A stretch of DNA of 23,971 nucleotides from a bacterium (lineage in GTDB: Archaea; Nanoarchaeota; Nanoarchaeia; Woesearchaeales; UBA10216), in assembly GCA_024206195.1 (NCBI GenBank), contig JAAGZO010000656.1:1-23971 (forward strand), given 5' to 3'. This document shows, piece after piece, positions 17,001-23,000 of this stretch (position 1 is its first letter; each line of letters opens with the position of its first letter). The position numbers were made by a program, and so were the translations under genes. Under the pieces are notes generated by a model. That model had not been told where the DNA came from, made no database searches, and was given only the letters and a program-made list of their open reading frames with translations.

Positions 17001-20000
17001 GAAAATCGCACATAATCACTTTTGAACAGGACACTGCCACTTTGCTTGTTGATGCAATTTTGCAGTTAAATGATGTCGGGAACTATAGTGTTCATGAAAA
17101 TCAACAACTCACGATTTCTCTTTCAGCATTATACACAGGAGACAAGAATTTAACATACAGCACCAGTGCACATTTCGGCAATTTAAACGCTACAACAGGA
17201 ACATTTGTCTGGACCCCATCACTCCATCAGGCCGGAGACCGTTTTGTCAGATTCACTGTAACAGACGGAGATGTTTCAGATTCCAAGACAGCAAAAATCA
17301 CAGTGCTGGATGTTAACATGACACTCCATCCGAATTGGGTGAACACAGCCAGAATCGGAGGGGCGGATATTCACAACGAGATGTCTGATACTGAATTAAA
17401 TTTGATTTTTTACGAGCGATATTCTGAAAACGTCTCTGTAGTTGAACTTGATTCAACATTATCTGACTACTTAACTGAAGAGCAGTTTGACCAGCAGGTC
17501 ACTTTCCTTAATCATTCTGCACAACTTGCACATAATTTAGGATTACGATCACTGATTTATTATCCAAGCCTAGAGGTCATAACATTAAATGGCACGAATA
17601 TTGCAAACACAATGTTCAAAGACCATCCTGATTGGGTGCAATACGGTATCAACGGTTCTCCTAATGTCTTTTATGGCAGCGAAGAGCACTGGGTTGACCC
17701 AGACTCTGAAAGCGCATGGATGTCCCCTAACAGCCCTTATCGCGATTATTACTTGGCGCGAGTTTCTAAACTTGCAGCAACAGACCTTGATGGTATTTGG
17801 GTAGATGTTCCGCTCTATTTGGGAACCGGATCAAAATGGGCTGACACAGGAAGTTACGCAGCAGCTGACTTTAAAGCATGGAGTATTGCGACAGGTCTAA
17901 GCCCAACAGGTTACGATGTTCCAGAAATAGTTAATTTTAATGATACTGAATTCAAGTCATGGATACGTTGGAGACATGAGAACCTTGCTAATTTCATTGA
18001 GGATATAAGGGTCACTGCTCATTCAATCAATCCAGACTTCCTTGTTGTTATTGAAAACTTCCCTGTGGATTATATGGATGCAACCGAAGCAGGTTTAGAT
18101 ATGACCTATCGGAAGAGTACTCAAAATTCTGTCTGGATATCAGAGGTTGACAGCGTATCCAATACGCAAGCCATGAAATGGTCCAATAATGAGGACTTTG
18201 ACAATAAAATTGCAATGTATAAATGGGCAAGAGGTGTTGATAGAGATAATCCTTCATGGTCTTTTTCGTATGGTAATGAAGAATTGGATGCTGGCCTGAC
18301 AATGGCTGCAGCAGTAGCAACAGGCTGTTCTCCTTTTGAAACTAAGACACCTGATATGACCCGATCAGTAAATTCCTCATTCCGTTCACGCTGGTTTGGG
18401 TTTATCCGTGAACACGAACAGGAACTATTTAACACTTCACGTTATGCTAATGTAGGCATATGGTACAGTCCTGCTTCACGTGATTATCAAGATTTTGCAG
18501 TCGGAGGAGAATACGGTATGTATGTGACCACAATTCCGCCTACAACAGATCCTTATTGGTGGTCTAATGTATCTGAGGACAGCATGGTAGATAAACCTCA
18601 TTTAGGCGGGTGGAGGGGTGCAGCACATGCTTTAACACACTTAAATATTCCTTATAAGACTGTAGCTGATTATGGGGCTATGGAAAAAGAATTGGAAAAT
18701 GTATCATTAATATGGTTACCAAGCGTCGCTGCTATCTCAGATGCGTCTGCTCAGAGTCTTAAGGACTTTGTTGCAAACGGTGGAACTGTTCTGGCAACAG
18801 GAACTGCACCTGGCCAGCTTGATGAGTGGGGCAATACCCGCAGCACTAATGTCCTTGCAGACCTTTTTGGATTTACAACAAATCCTCCTGCAGAAAGAGC
18901 TAATAAGTATGGAGAGGGCATGGCTTTTTACCGTCTGGAAGAAACAGGAAGTCACTTGTTTAGCACAGAAGCAGATGTTAATATGTCTAAAGAGGCATTA
19001 AGTTCTTTTGAACAGATAATTAGGATTCACGTACCGGATACAGTCAGGATCAATGGTTCGAGCAATGTGTTTGTTGAACTGAGTGAAACTTCTGAGAATA
19101 AGGTTAACCTGTATGTTGTTAACTACAACGGGCTGCAACTCCCAATTGTGGAAGATCCTCAGAATCTTCATATACAATATAGTCCTCCAGAGGGCTATAA
19201 AGTAAAATCCGCTTTTGTTACAACACCGGATATTATTGGTCAGAAAGGAGCACTTAGTGTAAGCAAAGATTCCGAACACTTCTATGGTTTTGATGTGCTT
19301 GTTGACCAGTTTGCATTGATAACATTAGAATTTGAAATAGAATCTGCAACACCGCCTGTCAAATATTATGGTCGAGAATTTTCTACTCCGGAACGACAGG
19401 AAGCTGCAGTAAGCGGGCTTAATTTTATATTAAATAGTATGAGGAATAACACTGCGCCAGAGCCATACAGATATGGTGTTTTTACAAACTTGATCAATGA
19501 TGAAGGACTTACTGAAATATATGCTCATGGCCATCATGTAACAGCTGAACATATGGGGCTTTTGTTACAGGTATCAGCCTGTATGAATAATGATACAGTA
19601 TATAATCAGTCATATCGTTATGTAGATGAGGTTATGTTTGCTCCTGACTATACTATTGTAAATTGGGCTATTGACAGAAATACAAGCAGACCTTTGATTT
19701 CCTATGATGATATTAACTGGATAAACTCAAACGCTCCTCTTGATGACTTCAGAGTTATCAATGGATTATTAGTTGGCGGAACCAGAGGAGACAAAGAAGC
19801 AGATCTTCTTGCTGAGCAACTATTGAATGGAATGTATTGGACAAGCGTTACTGACAGACACCACCAAGAGATACAGTTCCCTGAATATCCTGATGGCTTA
19901 ATCAGCTATGCATGGGACTGGTATGGCACAGATAATGATTTAATGGTCCCACCTGCAAACGCAACAGGTATTGGAAATCAATTCATTGATCCTATCCCTA

Positions 20001-23000
20001 TTGATTACAATGATCTTTACACTATGGGGCTGGCAGCCCAGAAAGATGCTAAATGGAAAGGGGTGCTAGCATCATCAACAGACCTCCTCTTAGCATCAGA
20101 AGTTGGCTCAAGCGGCTTGTTTTATAATGGATACGAAGCAAACGGCTCGTTTACCGGAGACTTTGAGAATCGTGACATAGAACAAGGCAATCACTTGAAG
20201 ACCATACAGGTCCTCTGGACAGCACTTCACCTGGGAATGGCTTCAGAGTTTAATTCAAGCATTTTAGATGAAACACGCAGAACTTCCTCTAGACAGGCTG
20301 CAGAACGAAGCCTTGGTTTTTATAAATCGTTTTATCAAGCACAAGGCCGTGTTCCTGAATACCTAACATATGCAGGAACAGATGTTCCTGATTGCAGCGG
20401 TAGTGTTGTTACTAATTGCCTGACAAGAGGGGAAGCTAACCTGTTCGATGGCGAGGCAAGGATATATGCACAGCTTGCACGATTAGCCCTATTATTGGAT
20501 GATCGCGATTTTGCTTCTACAATCATTGAATCAAAAATATTGACAGACCGAATTAATGATACCTCTGATCCAAGATACGGATTAATTGGCGCTTCAACAG
20601 CTGAAGCCAATGATGCAGAAGCATGGAATGTCCTTGAATCAGTGCTCACATTATGCATGGAGGCAAAAATAAAGAATGCTTCTCTTTTGCTTAACCCAAT
20701 CTCTAACGTGACTGTCAATGAAGGGGAAAATGCAACAATAATTCCAAATGCAATATATTTTGGCAACAACTCGCTTGCTTATAGCATCAATGACACGCGG
20801 TTTTTACAAAATGGCAGTGCATTTACCTGGGTTACAAATTATGATGACCAGGGAATATATTCTGTCTTAGTATCAGTAACTGATGGCAATGCAACAGCCA
20901 ACCAGACAGTTGGTATCAATGTAATAAATGTGAACCGGCCACCTGTTTTGGCGCTGATTCCAAACATAACAACAAGTGAAAACAGTACAGTAATCATAAA
21001 TGCAAATGCTACTGATCCTGATAATTTGAATAATGCGAGTGTTGATGACAATAATCTAACTTTCAGTATAAACGACTCCAGGTTTGATCAAACCAACAAC
21101 ACATTTGTTTGGCAAACAAACTTTAGTGATGCAGGCATATATGATGTCTTGATTTCAGTATCTGATGGAAGTCTTACAGATAATCAATCAGTTATAATTA
21201 CTATAAACACAACCAACAGACCTCCTGTATTAGATCCTGTTGGCAACAAAGCAGTAAACGAGAACCAGACATTAACAATACAACTAACAGCTTCTGACCC
21301 AGAGAATGACATATTAACTTATGCTATCGATGCATCTCTGCCAAGCTTATACACATTCAACACCAGTACAGGACTCTTCAACTGGACACCAACAATTGAT
21401 GACCAGGGTTCATATGCAGTCACATTTAATGTCACAGACGGTAAATTAACTGATTTTGAAACCATCACAATAAATGTAAACAACACAAACAGACCACCAG
21501 TACTACAGGTGATTCCAAATATATTAGCTAGAGAAAATGACACAATAATAATTACAGCAATTGCTACAGACCCAGACAACAACACACTAACATACAACAT
21601 TAATGACTCAAAATTCAGCCAATCAAACAATATATTCACCTGGCAAACAGGCTATGATGATGCTGGTGTTTATGATGTGCTGGTATCTGTAACAGATGGT
21701 AATTTAAGCGATGAACAAACAGTAAAAATATCAATAAATAATTCCAATAGGGCTCCAATACTGCAGTCAATAGGAGACAGACAAGTAGAAGAAAATAAAA
21801 CACTCACAATATTCCTAAACGCATCTGATCCTGATAATGATATCTTACTCTTCAATACTAATGCTGATGAGTTCATAACAAGCTTGCATACATTTGATGA
21901 AATAAATGGCGTGTTCAATTGGACACCAACATTAGGTGATGCAGGCATATACACAGTAACTTTCAATGTGACAGATTCCTTACTTGCAGACGAAGAAACA
22001 ATAACAATTACTGTTAATGCAACAAATAGAGCTCCTGTATTGCAGGTTATTCCAGACATCATAGCAAAAGAGAATGATACAATAATAATCACTGCAATTG
22101 CTACAGATCCGGAAAACGACACATTAACATACAGCATTAATGACTCAAAATTCAGCCAAATCAACAATACTTTCACATGGCAAACAGGTTATGATGATGC
22201 TGGTGTTTATGAGGTTCTGATTTCTGTAACAGACGGAACATTAAGCGATGAACAAGAAGTGACAATTACGATAAATAACACAAACAGAGCACCAGTCCTG
22301 CAAGCAATAGGAGACAAGTATGTAGCAGAGAATCAAATTTTAACCATATTCCTTAATGCAACCGACCCTGATAATGACCTATTACTCTTCAATACTAATG
22401 CAGGCGATGTTATAACAAGCTTGCATACATTTGATGAAATAAGCGGAGTATTCAACTGGACTACAACTTTTAATGATTCAGGAACATACATAATAACTTT
22501 TAATGTAACAGATACTCAGCTTTCGGATGCAGAAACAATAACAATAACTGTTAATTCAACAAATAGAGCTCCAATACTGCAGCCAATAGGAGATAAGTAT
22601 GTAGCAGAGAATCAGACCTTAACAATATATCTAAGCGCTTCTGATCCTGACAATGACCCAATAGCATACAACACAAATGCTGATGAAGTCCTACCAAGTC
22701 CACACACATTTGACGAAATAAATGGCATATTCAACTGGACACCAACAATTGATGACCAGGGTTCATATGCAGTCACATTTAATGTCACAGATGGCATATT
22801 AACTGATTTTGAAACCATCACAATAAATGTAAACAACACAAACAGACCTCCAGTACTACAAGCAATCCCAGACATCGTAGCAAAAGAGAATGACACAATA
22901 ATAATCACAGCAATTGCTACAGACCCAGACAACAACACATTAACATACAACATTAATGACTCAAAATTCATCCAATCAAACAATATATTCACATGGCAAA

